Source: Haloarcula mannanilytica
Lineage (GTDB): Archaea > Halobacteriota > Halobacteria > Halobacteriales > Haloarculaceae
DNA length: 64,000 nucleotides
Direction of reading: 5' to 3'
Assembly: GCF_005406125.1 (NCBI RefSeq)
Contig: NZ_BIXZ01000006.1
Coordinates: 124,001 to 188,000, forward strand
Shown here in pieces: positions 32,969 through 41,054 of the stretch. The translations under genes and the position numbers were made by a program. Under the pieces are notes generated by a model. It searched no databases and was not told the origin of the DNA. It saw only the letters and a program-made list of their open reading frames with translations. Positions within the stretch are counted from its first letter, which is position 1, and each line of letters opens with the position of its first letter.

Positions 32969-34927
32969 TCAGATGTCGGATATCTGGTTGTACGTGTCCG
33001 GAAGCGCCTGTGCGTCCTCGGGGAGCAACGCGACGACGAGATAGGTGGGGTACTCGGCGAAGTACTCGATGAGCGAGGCGATTCGCTCCGAGTCGATCGC
33101 TTCGAGTGAGTCAAGCAGCATGAACGGGACTTCCTCGTACACGTCGTGGACCAGATAGCCGGCGAGGGCAAACACCAGTCCAGTCACTTCGCGTTCGCTC
33201 TCGCTCAGATGGTCGACCGTGTCCTCGTAGACGGTTCCCCCCTCGGTGCTCCTGACGACGTGGAGGGTGAATGTCGACGCTGCGATCCCCTCGTCGTCAG
33301 CACGGACCGGATCACCGGGCGTGTCGGTCCGCTCGATCCAGATCCGTTCGATGTTGCCATAGCCGAGAATATCGAGGAGGTCGTTCATCTTCTCGTTGAA
33401 CTGGTCGGTCGCCTCGGCTTCGAGCCGGTCGATGCGCGACCGAAGCTCTATCAGCTCGTCGACCACCTCCTCCCGCTGAGAAGCCAGTTCGTCGTCGCGG
33501 CGGATCTCGGACTCGATATCGGTGATCTCCTCGGTTATTTCGTCTCGCTCCGATTCGAGCCGGTCCAGTTGCAGTTCTAGCTCGTTCGCTTCGGTATGGA
33601 GGTCGAGCACTTCGTCGAACTCCGCAGTCCGAAGTTCAGACACCCGGTCTTCCAGCTCTTCGACCCGGGTGGAGAGGTTGTCCCGTCGCTCACGAAGGTC
33701 GTTGACAGCCGACTGTCGGCGTTCGATCTCGGCGTCGACTTCGTCGATTGTCTCCGTGAGTTCCTGCTTTCGCGTGACCGTCTCCTGAATCTCCGCTTGT
33801 TGGTCTGTCAACTCCGTGAGTTCGTCCTCGATGTCGTCGATCTCCGAAACCGTCTCCCGGAGGTGGTCGCGCATGCTCTGGAGTGTCGATTCGATGCGCT
33901 CCGACTTTACCCGTGAGCCACAGGTCCAACAGGTGGTTTTGGAGCCCTGATAGAGCTGGTCGGTGATGTCGCCTACGCTTTCGGGTTTTGCGTCGACAGC
34001 CTCGGTTATTTCCCGGTGTTCACCGGACAAAAGTTCCTCGTTGAAGCGGATAACGTTTTCGAGCCGCGTCGTGTATTCGGTGCGTTCCCGCTTTCGCTTG
34101 CGGAGGCGCTCGATATCTGATTCGAGTGTTTTGAGTCGTTCGCTGGGCGATTCCGGGAGACCAGCCCGTTCGACTGCGAGGCTCCCGCGCTCGTCACGTA
34201 GCGCTGTGATGCTTTCCTGTTCCGACTGGATGTCGTTGCGGACGCGTTTGAGCTCGGCCCGAGTCGCCTGGAGTTCGTCGAGGGCGGTTTCAAGCTCATC
34301 CCTGTTTGTTTGTGTCGCCTCAATATCGACGTTCCGGTCGTCGATCCGCTGTTCGACCGCCTGCAGGTCGGCTCGTATTTCAGTTATCTCCTCGCGGAGG
34401 TCCGCCCGCTGGCGTTCGAGGTCAGGGAGTTCCTGCTTGAGCGACGCGATGCGGTCGAGTTCCGCGTCGATCTCCTGTTTGCGCTGTTCGGCCGTCCGTA
34501 TCTGGCGGTGGATAGACGCCACATCGACCGGTCGCATGATTAGCTCCCGGAGGTCGTCACCAAGTTCGACGGCCCGCCGGGCCTCGTTGTCTTCGAGCAG
34601 GAACGCGAACAGGTCCGCAACTGACGGGTCAGCGAGGAGAGCGGGACCCGACCCGACGACACCGTCACCCGTCCTAGTCATCGTTCGCGTGTACGTTTCT
34701 CCGGCCAGTGAGAGTTCGACCCGGCCTTGGTCGGCATCGCCCTTGACACTCGCCCACTCACTCCCGTGTGCTGCCATCACTGCCTGGAGAAACGATGTCC
34801 GATTGGTCGCGTTTCGGCCCCGAAGCACAGTCACCCCTGGCGGGATCTCGACCGCCGTCTCGTCGATCCCCCCGATCTTCTCGACGGTGAACGTGGCCGT
34901 CTCCCCGGGTACCGATAGAGAGCCCAT
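32969..34927 (-). CDS. Archaea-specific SMC-related protein (Sph type)
   Basis: A 652-residue SMC/Rad50-like protein. The N-terminal nucleotide loop reads GRNATNRTS (37-45), with Arg where a standard Walker A has Lys. Two long coiled coils flank a zinc-hook-like CWTC (333-336) in SKTTCWTCGSRV. The C-terminal head has the signature LSESEREVTGLVFALAGYL and a Walker B-like FMLLDSLEAID, with Ser where SMC proteins have Glu. These changes seem to be family traits, but ATPase activity may be weak. It pairs with RdfA. The start was placed at MGSLSVPGE; in-frame ATGs exist 9 and 29 codons earlier. Confidence 0.88.
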   Translation of the reverse strand: MGSLSVPGETATFTVEKIGGIDETAVEIPPGVTVLRGRNATNRTSFLQAVMAAHGSEWASVKGDADQGRVELSLAGETYTRTMTRTGDGVVGSGPALLADPSVADLFAFLLEDNEARRAVELGDDLRELIMRPVDVASIHRQIRTAEQRKQEIDAELDRIASLKQELPDLERQRADLREEITEIRADLQAVEQRIDDRNVDIEATQTNRDELETALDELQATRAELKRVRNDIQSEQESITALRDERGSLAVERAGLPESPSERLKTLESDIERLRKRKRERTEYTTRLENVIRFNEELLSGEHREITEAVDAKPESVGDITDQLYQGSKTTCWTCGSRVKSERIESTLQSMRDHLRETVSEIDDIEDELTELTDQQAEIQETVTRKQELTETIDEVDAEIERRQSAVNDLRERRDNLSTRVEELEDRVSELRTAEFDEVLDLHTEANELELQLDRLESERDEITEEITDIESEIRRDDELASQREEVVDELIELRSRIDRLEAEATDQFNEKMNDLLDILGYGNIERIWIERTDTPGDPVRADDEGIAASTFTLHVVRSTEGGTVYEDTVDHLSESEREVTGLVFALAGYLVHDVYEEVPFMLLDSLEAIDSERIASLIEYFAEYPTYLVVALLPEDAQALPDTYNQISDI

Positions 34928-35130
34928 AAGCGGATATGAGCGAGTCACACGCATAAATACTGTGGCGCGCGCGGCGCTGCCCAACCGGAGCTTCACGACT
35001 GTAGTCAGCCCCAACTAACACACCTATGTCTGTTATTCCACGCCAAGTGCGGAGCTAGTTCCGTGCAAAAACAATCGGCCAAATCCATATATCGCTCAAT
35101 ATCGGTAAATAACATGCTCAAACGTGTATC

Positions 35131-35140
35131 TTTATATAAA
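35131..35140 (+). promoter_or_regulatory. TATA element of the fructose PTS operon
   Basis: TTTATATAAA lies 32-41 bases before the ptfC start codon, the distance expected for a nearly leaderless haloarchaeal transcript. Confidence 0.6.
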
Positions 35141-35171
35141 CCCATGAGCGTAGCTGACACTGTCGTTGACC

Positions 35172-36311
35172 ATGGCAGATCAAAACCGAGCAGAGAGCAT
35201 GCTTCGCTCTCACGTGACCTCCGTCAAGGAGGACCTGATGACTGGCGTATCGTTCATGATCCCCTTCGTGACCATCGGCGGCATCTTCCTCGCCGTCGCG
35301 TACGCAGTGGGGGACACACAGACAGTGTTCGACAACACCGGGTCGGCAGGCTGGTTCCTCGCTCAGGTCGGCAGTGCCGGGCTGACGATTATGGTTCCGA
35401 TCCTGGGCGGATACATCGCGTACGCCATCGCCGACCGTCCGGGGCTCGCGCCGGGGTTCCTGCTGTCGTACATCTTGCAGCAGGGCAATGTCGTCGCTGA
35501 AGCGGCGACGGTGATCGGTATGTCCGGCGGTGAGGCTGGCGCTGGCTATCTCGGCGCAATCGTGGCTGGGCTGCTTGCGGGGTACGTCGCGCGCTTCTTC
35601 AAGGGTCTCGACGTGCCGGAGTTCATCCAGCCGATGATGCCGGTGTTGCTCATCCCCGTCGCGACGATGGCCGTCCTGACGCCCATCATGCTGTTCGTGC
35701 TGGGCGTCCCCGTCGCACTCGCTAACGAGGGCCTGACTTCCTTCCTGCAGTCGATGCAGGGCGGTCAGGCTATCGTTGTCGGCCTCATCCTCGGCGGGAT
35801 GATGGCCTTCGACATGGGCGGTCCGGTCAACAAGGTCGCCTACGTGTTCGCGACCGGGCTGATCACGGAGGAGATCTACGCGCCCATGGCCGCGGTGATG
35901 ATCGGCGGCATGATTCCGCCGATCGGCCTCGCGCTCTCGAACTTCATCGCCCCCCACAAGTACGCGGCAGAGATGTACGAGAACGGGAAAAGCGGTATCG
36001 TGCTCGGCCTGTCGTTCATCACAGAGGGCGCGATTCCGTACGCAGCCGCGGACCCGCTGCGGGTCATCCCAGCTATCGTGGCCGGCAGCGCCGTCGGCGG
36101 TGCGACCTCGATGGCGCTTGGCGTCACGATGCCCGCCCCCCACGGTGGCATCTTCGTGGTCCCGCTGTCGAACCAGCCGCTTGGATTCCTGGGCAGCATC
36201 CTGCTTGGCTCGCTCGTGACTGCGGTCATCGCGACGGTTATCAAGCCGGACTTCGAAGACCGCGTCGACGCTGGCGCTGAGACGAGCAGTACACAGCCGA
36301 CGGACGACTAA
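35172..36311 (+). CDS. ptfC: Fructose PTS permease, subunit IIC
   Basis: A 379-residue membrane protein with about nine helices. It matches fructose-family IIC: MTGVSFMIPFVTIGGI near the start, GGMMAFDMGGPVNKVAY in the substrate-binding region and ITEGAIPYAAADP, where Glu is the sugar-contacting residue. It moves fructose across the membrane while IIB passes phosphate to it. It opens the five-gene operon IIC-IIA-HPr-EI-IIB. A TTG two codons upstream is in frame, but the ATG is the likely start. Haloferax uses the same gene set for fructose uptake. Confidence 0.95.
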   Translation: MADQNRAESMLRSHVTSVKEDLMTGVSFMIPFVTIGGIFLAVAYAVGDTQTVFDNTGSAGWFLAQVGSAGLTIMVPILGGYIAYAIADRPGLAPGFLLSYILQQGNVVAEAATVIGMSGGEAGAGYLGAIVAGLLAGYVARFFKGLDVPEFIQPMMPVLLIPVATMAVLTPIMLFVLGVPVALANEGLTSFLQSMQGGQAIVVGLILGGMMAFDMGGPVNKVAYVFATGLITEEIYAPMAAVMIGGMIPPIGLALSNFIAPHKYAAEMYENGKSGIVLGLSFITEGAIPYAAADPLRVIPAIVAGSAVGGATSMALGVTMPAPHGGIFVVPLSNQPLGFLGSILLGSLVTAVIATVIKPDFEDRVDAGAETSSTQPTDD

Positions 36312-36322
36312 CCACAGTTACA

Positions 36323-36799
36323 ATGACAGACGCAATCTCAGAGGACGACATCGACGAACTGATTCCGGCGAACCACATCTCGCTGTCCGAGCCGCCTGCC
36401 GAGAAGGAAGCGTGTATCGAGTACCTGCTCGATCTGCTGGTCAAGGGCGACAGGGTCGAGGACCGAGAGAAAGCACTCGAAGCGCTGCTTGAGCGTGAAT
36501 CGGAAACCACGACCGGCGTCGGCATGGGAATCGGCATTCCTCATGCGAAGACTGACGCTGTGAGCCGCCCGTCGCTTGCGTTCGTGCGCTCCGAGGAAGG
36601 TGTCGACTTCGGCTCGATGGACGGCGAGCCCGCGACGCTCATCTTCATGATTCTCGTCCCGGAAGCCGGCGGCGAGGAGCATCTCAACATCCTCAGTTCC
36701 CTCTCGCGGGCTCTGATGCACGACGATGTCCGGGATCGGCTTCACCAGGCGGAGGACGAATCGACCGTTCAGGACGCGCTCCGGGAGGCCATCGCATGA
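36323..36799 (+). CDS. ptfA: Fructose PTS subunit IIA
   Basis: A 158-residue PTS EIIA type 2 domain. The phospho-accepting histidine is His74 in MGIGIPHAKT, preceded by the REKALEALLERES helix; FGSMDGEPATLIFMILVP is the matching beta strand. It takes phosphate from HPr and gives it to IIB. It starts 11 bases after ptfC and its TGA overlaps the ATG of ptsH by four bases, so the subunits are translationally coupled. Confidence 0.95.
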   Translation: MTDAISEDDIDELIPANHISLSEPPAEKEACIEYLLDLLVKGDRVEDREKALEALLERESETTTGVGMGIGIPHAKTDAVSRPSLAFVRSEEGVDFGSMDGEPATLIFMILVPEAGGEEHLNILSSLSRALMHDDVRDRLHQAEDESTVQDALREAIA

Positions 36800-37083
36800 C
36801 GGTCGAACGCACTGTGACGATTGTCCCGGAAGCGGGTCTGCACGCCCGCCCTGCGTCGGCGTTCGTCCAGGCCGTCAACGACCACGACGCCGAGGTGTCG
36901 GCCGGGCATCCGGACGGCGATCTCGTCCAGGCGGCGAGTATGATCGCCGTCACCAGCCTCGGTGTCGGACAGGGCGACGACATCAAGCTGGTCGCCGACG
37001 GCCCGGACGCCGAGGCCGTCCTCGACGAACTAGAGCGAATACTAACAACCCCGGAGGAGGAACTAGACACTGACGATGGCTGA
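36796..37083 (+). CDS. ptsH: PTS phosphocarrier protein HPr
   Basis: A 95-residue HPr with the active-site signature GLHARPAS, His16 being phosphorylated by EI, and a second conserved helix starting AASMIAVTSLG, where Ser48 sits at the position phosphorylated by HPr kinase in Firmicutes. No HPr kinase gene is in view, so regulation there is doubtful. The acidic surface (TTPEEELDTDDG at the end) is haloadapted. It overlaps ptfA by four bases and ptsI by eight. Confidence 0.95.
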   Translation: MTVERTVTIVPEAGLHARPASAFVQAVNDHDAEVSAGHPDGDLVQAASMIAVTSLGVGQGDDIKLVADGPDAEAVLDELERILTTPEEELDTDDG

Positions 37084-38761
37084 ACGCACGCTCCACGGCA
37101 CCGGCGCGACGCCGCGGTCAGGTGTCGGTTCGGTCGTCTGGTACGGACGGGACATCGCGCTCCCGGATCCGGACAACGTGGACATCGATCCCGAGACGGA
37201 AATCGAGCAGTTCGCCGACGCCGTCGACACCGCCCGCGCCGAACTCGAGTCCGAGCGCGAGGCGACCGCCGAACGTGTCGGGGAAGACGAAGCCGCGGTG
37301 TTCGACGCACACATCCAGTTTCTTGAAGACCCGACTATCGAGGACGCCGTCGAGACGATGATCGATGAGGGGCTGCCCGCGCCGAACGCCGTCGACGCCG
37401 CCTTCGGCGAACACATCGAGCAGTTCGAGGGGATGGACGGCCGAATGGCTGAACGCGCAGACGACCTCCGTGACGTGCGTGACCGCCTCCTCCGTCTGCT
37501 GACCGACGGCGAGCGGGTCGACCTCGGCGACCTTCCCGAGGGCAGTGTCGTCCTCGCCGAGCGCCTGACCCCCAGCGACACGGCACAACTCGACCCGGAA
37601 CGTGTCGCCGGGTTCGCCACGGTCACCGGTGGCCGGACTTCCCACGCGGCGATTTTCGCCCGCTCGTTGGCCCTGCCGGCCGTTGTCGGCGTCGGCGACG
37701 CGCTCGAATCTGTTGAGGGCGGTACAGAGGTCGTGGTCGATGGCGACAACGGAACCCTGCTGGTCGGCCCCGACGAGGCCGAGCGGGCGGCCGCAGCGAG
37801 CGACTCGGGAACAGCCATCGTCGACGAATCCGTCGAGACCACGGATGGACGACACGTCGAGGTGGCGGCGAACATCGGTCAGCCGGCGGAACTGGAACCC
37901 GCAGCGGAGCGGGGAGCCGACGGTGTCGGTCTCTACCGGACGGAGTTCCTCTTTCTCGACCGTGAAACACCACCCTCGGAAGACGAGCAGTACGAGGCTG
38001 TCCGGGAGGCACTCGACACGTTCCCCGACGGGCGCGTCGTCGTCCGGACGCTGGATATCGGTGGCGACAAGCGCATCCCGTACCTCGATCTACCCGAGGA
38101 AGAAAACCCCTTCCTCGGGGAGCGAGGGATCCGGCGCTCGCTCGACCCCGATTCGGACCTGTTTGCCACCCAGCTCCGTGCGCTCCTGCGCGCTGGGGCG
38201 GATGGGGCCGGGGACCTCGCCATCATGTTCCCGCTGGTCGCCACCGTCGAGGAGCTCGACGCCGCACTCGATGCGCTGGATGCAGCGGTAGCCGACCTCG
38301 AAAGCCGCGAGGCCGAGGCCGCAGATCCCGAAGTCGGCGTGATGATAGAGACGCCAAGCGCTGCGTTCATGGCCGACGAGCTCGCCGCACGCGTTGACTT
38401 TCTCTCCATTGGGACGAACGACCTCACGCAGTACGTCATGGCCGCCGACCGCGAGAACGAGCGCGTCGGCGACCTGCACGACCCTACGCATCCGGGGGTC
38501 CTCCGCGCGATACACCGGACGGTCACGGCGGCACACGCTGAAGACGCCTGGGTCGGAATGTGTGGCGAGATGGCCGGCAACCCCGACCTGACGGAGTTGC
38601 TGGTCGGCCTCGGCCTGGACGAGCTCAGCATGAGCGCCGTGACGATTCCGGAAGTCAAGACGGCCATCACCGAAACCGAGTACAGTTCCGCGAGCGAGCG
38701 CGGGGACCGCGCCCGACTCGCCGCAACGCGCAGCGAAGTACACACGTCATTAGAACCATGA
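37076..38761 (+). CDS. ptsI: PTS enzyme I (PEP-protein phosphotransferase)
   Basis: A 561-residue EI. The N-terminal swivel domain carries the phosphohistidine His190 in GGRTSHAAIFARS; the PEP-binding barrel follows, with GVGLYRTEFLF, RTLDIGGDK, GERGIRRSL and the active-site Cys496 in VGMCGEMAGN. It transfers phosphate from phosphoenolpyruvate to HPr. Length is normal (about 570). The last 20 residues (RARLAATRSEVHTSLEP) are a loose tail. Its TGA overlaps the ATG of ptfB. Confidence 0.96.
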   Translation: MAERTLHGTGATPRSGVGSVVWYGRDIALPDPDNVDIDPETEIEQFADAVDTARAELESEREATAERVGEDEAAVFDAHIQFLEDPTIEDAVETMIDEGLPAPNAVDAAFGEHIEQFEGMDGRMAERADDLRDVRDRLLRLLTDGERVDLGDLPEGSVVLAERLTPSDTAQLDPERVAGFATVTGGRTSHAAIFARSLALPAVVGVGDALESVEGGTEVVVDGDNGTLLVGPDEAERAAAASDSGTAIVDESVETTDGRHVEVAANIGQPAELEPAAERGADGVGLYRTEFLFLDRETPPSEDEQYEAVREALDTFPDGRVVVRTLDIGGDKRIPYLDLPEEENPFLGERGIRRSLDPDSDLFATQLRALLRAGADGAGDLAIMFPLVATVEELDAALDALDAAVADLESREAEAADPEVGVMIETPSAAFMADELAARVDFLSIGTNDLTQYVMAADRENERVGDLHDPTHPGVLRAIHRTVTAAHAEDAWVGMCGEMAGNPDLTELLVGLGLDELSMSAVTIPEVKTAITETEYSSASERGDRARLAATRSEVHTSLEP

Positions 38762-39192
38762 AACTCGTCGCAGTCACCTCCTGCCCGACTGGGATCGCAC
38801 ACAGTCAGATGGCAGCCGAGAACCTCGAACAGACAGCCGAAGAACTAGGCCACGACATCAAAGTGGAAGTCCAGGGCGCGATGGGCGCGGAGAACGAACT
38901 CACCGAAGCGGACATCAAATCAGCTGACGCCGCCATCATCGCTTCGGACACGTCGGTCAGCCAGGATCGGTTCACCGATATTCCGCTGATCAAAGGCACC
39001 GTCAAAGACGCCGTGAACGACGCCGAAGGGATGATCGAAGATGCCCTTGAGGCCGCCGATGGCGACGTGTCGGACACCGAGGATGCATCCGGTGGGAGCG
39101 ATTCCACCGGTACCGGGTCTGACCAGCAACGTCGCCGCGGCGGCGACCGATCGAAGAGCCTCGTCGCCCGGCTCAAGCGCCTGTTCAGTTGA
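38758..39192 (+). CDS. ptfB: Fructose PTS subunit IIB with basic C-terminal tail
   Basis: A 144-residue protein. Residues 1-103 are a normal fructose IIB domain with the phosphocysteine Cys9 in AVTSCPTGIAHS. About 40 residues follow that are not part of the domain: an acidic Ser/Gly linker, then a strikingly basic end (RRRGGDRSKSLVARLKRLFS), which could form an amphipathic helix with Leu, Val, Leu and Phe on one face. In an acidic haloarchaeal proteome this is unusual and suggests docking to membrane lipid or to IIC. It is the last gene of the operon. Confidence 0.94.
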   Translation: MKLVAVTSCPTGIAHSQMAAENLEQTAEELGHDIKVEVQGAMGAENELTEADIKSADAAIIASDTSVSQDRFTDIPLIKGTVKDAVNDAEGMIEDALEAADGDVSDTEDASGGSDSTGTGSDQQRRRGGDRSKSLVARLKRLFS

Positions 39193-39472
39193 GACAGACG
39201 ATTCTCTGTTAGGGCAGCAAAAGGGCGATCTAATTGCTATCCGCTGTGTTATCAGGCGTCTGTTCCCCGATCGAACCAACCTCATACGTCAGATCACCGT
39301 GGATCATCCCGATATTGCTCACGACCTGTCCGACTGTACTGATACTCGATTTCGATACGGTGGAGTCGAGATAATGTGTGGGAAGCAGTATACATCTCAT
39401 AATCCGCATCGGGACCCTCTGATCTTGTAGTCCTGAATGGACTCGTTACCATGCCGGTATTGTTTTTCTAAT

Positions 39473-39547
39473 ACTGTCGGCTGTAACTATTTCAAGATCT
39501 TCGCCACCCGGGGTGGCGATAGCCTTCACAGACTTCCAGCCGACAGT
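39473..39547 (+). repeat. 75-bp palindromic repeat, copy 2
   Basis: Same 11-bp terminal inverted repeats (ACTGTCGGCTG / CAGCCGACAGT) and inner hairpin (TCGCCACC-CGG-GGTGGCGA) as the copy at 18431-18505, with two base differences after the hairpin. One extra T and A outside extend the inverted repeat here by one base pair. Confidence 0.85.
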
Positions 39548-39561
39548 ATAAGTAGTCCAGA

Positions 39562-39738
39562 ATGGACTCGGCGAACGGATATTCGACCAACAGGGTTGGG
39601 CGAGTACCACACGGTGTCCGATTTGCAGACACAGTCGATCAACTCGACCCCTTCATGGCCCTACAGTTCGTCAAACCCACCGACATCTTCCAACTTCGCT
39701 GGAAATCGCTACATTACAACCGACGACGGTGTCGGTAA
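39562..39738 (+). CDS. Doubtful small frame (58 aa)
   Basis: An ATG-started frame with a protein-like middle (VRFADTVDQLDPFMALQFVKPTD) but a basic, Arg-rich end. Its start lies within the second copy of a 19-base direct repeat. It may be a remnant of a longer gene. I do not recognise it. Confidence 0.25.
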   Translation: MDSANGYSTNRVGRVPHGVRFADTVDQLDPFMALQFVKPTDIFQLRWKSLHYNRRRCR

Positions 39739-39832
39739 CCTGTCCATTATTGCCTTGATCGTATTGGCCTGACATTCCGCGTGTGTATGTGCCCGGTATC
39801 GCGGCCTGGGCCGGTAACAGCCTGCTGTAGTT

Positions 39833-41050
39833 TCAGTTACTGCTAGAACGATCGGCCAGCATACTCATAAAGAAGGATCCGAATATCGTTTGAATTCCCA
39901 TGATGATCCCAGTCGAGGCGAGCAATGTCGCCATAGCGCTTGGTAGTGCTGGTTCACCAGCGATGAGCCACTGAATGAAGACACCGACGAGGTATATCAT
40001 CCCAATTCCGGTTATGACAACGCCAATTGAGGCGGCAGTCTCTAGCTGGAACCGATCTCTCACAGTCCCGATAAGTGCGCTTTTGGGTTCTCTTATCGGG
40101 TCTGCGGCAATTGCGCTGAACAGTGCTAAGGTCCAAATCTGATAGCCTACAATCGACAACAGTGATCCACCGACCATTGTTTGAAGCCCAAAATTCACGC
40201 CACCCGCTGTGATCCCACTGAGTGAGAGAGCCATAACAATCACACCGAGTGAGACCAGTGCCACAGCCGGATACGAAAACAGATAATCCGGTGCATTCAC
40301 TAGCATAAACCGAACGTGTCGCCAGCCGTCCCTGAAGCTATTTAACGTCTCCTCACCTTCCCGCTCGTGATAGATTATCGGAACTTCTGTAATCGTGAGA
40401 TCGTTCGCTCCAGCCTTCATTACCATCTCACTTGCAAACTCCATTCCGGTTGTGGTTAACTCTAAAGTCTCTAACGCATCCTTTGTAAATACCCGGAAAC
40501 CACTATGAGCATCGCTCACACCAGCGCCATAGAACGTGTTCAGGAACCGCGTCAGTAATGGATTCCCGACGTACTGGTGTAGTTTGGGCATCGAACCGTC
40601 CCTGATTTCCCCGTCTAATCGACTGCCCATACAGATGTCAGCATCACCGTTCTGGACAGGGGTAAGTAACCGCGGAAGCTGCTCAAAATCGTATGTCGTA
40701 TCCGCATCACCCATCGCAATGTACTCGCCACGGGCCTGATTGAATGCATAGCGATACGCGTAGCCGTATCCCTCTCGATCAGGTGTAACTACGATTGCTC
40801 CACGTTCACGAGCTAATTCCGGCGTCGAGTCTGTCGAACTGTCGCTTATAATGATCTCCGTCGGAATGCAAAGCTCGTCAATAGCTGTTTTGATCCGGTC
40901 GATACATTCTACAATCCCTTCTTCTTCGTTGAGCGTTGGCATCACAACGCTTAGAACCGGCTCAACATCTTTGTCCGGTGTGACAAGGAACTCGTCCTGT
41001 GTCACTGAGGAAGAGTCCTGTTGCTTTGCTTGATCTCTTTTAATCGTCAT
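39833..41050 (-). CDS. Family 2 glycosyltransferase, dolichol-phosphate type (AglJ-like)
   Basis: A 405-residue enzyme. The GT-A domain shows PTLNEEEGI (38-46), SDSSTDST (69-76), the metal-binding GDAD (114-117) and DAHSGFRVF, as in dolichol-phosphate sugar synthases. About four membrane helices follow (VALVSLGVIVMALSLSG and later ones). Haloferax AglJ, which charges dolichol phosphate with the first sugar of the N-glycan, has a similar build, so a start-of-glycan role is likely but not proven. It is the last gene of a five-gene operon with overlapping or near-touching genes. The start is set at MTIKRDQ. Confidence 0.85.
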   Translation of the reverse strand: MTIKRDQAKQQDSSSVTQDEFLVTPDKDVEPVLSVVMPTLNEEEGIVECIDRIKTAIDELCIPTEIIISDSSTDSTPELARERGAIVVTPDREGYGYAYRYAFNQARGEYIAMGDADTTYDFEQLPRLLTPVQNGDADICMGSRLDGEIRDGSMPKLHQYVGNPLLTRFLNTFYGAGVSDAHSGFRVFTKDALETLELTTTGMEFASEMVMKAGANDLTITEVPIIYHEREGEETLNSFRDGWRHVRFMLVNAPDYLFSYPAVALVSLGVIVMALSLSGITAGGVNFGLQTMVGGSLLSIVGYQIWTLALFSAIAADPIREPKSALIGTVRDRFQLETAASIGVVITGIGMIYLVGVFIQWLIAGEPALPSAMATLLASTGIIMGIQTIFGSFFMSMLADRSSSN

Positions 41051-41054
41051 CGAT

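Larger units (their letters stand above)
39193..39832. other. Intergenic region holding a repeat and direct repeats
   Basis: Apart from the 75-bp repeat copy and one doubtful small frame, no gene was seen. GTAGTCC(T/A)GAATGGACTCG occurs at 39427-39445 and 39552-39570, 125 bases apart with one mismatch, around the repeat. This marks the change from the PTS operon to the glycan island. Confidence 0.5.

Noticed and set aside
33963-35018. 351-codon plus-strand frame opposite the SMC-related gene
   Set aside because: Ser/Arg-rich shadow of a coiled-coil gene whose sense product has clear motifs.
35118-36143. 341-codon minus-strand frame across ptfC
   Set aside because: Full of His, Arg and Asp runs, a typical shadow of a membrane-protein gene; the sense strand encodes a clear IIC subunit.
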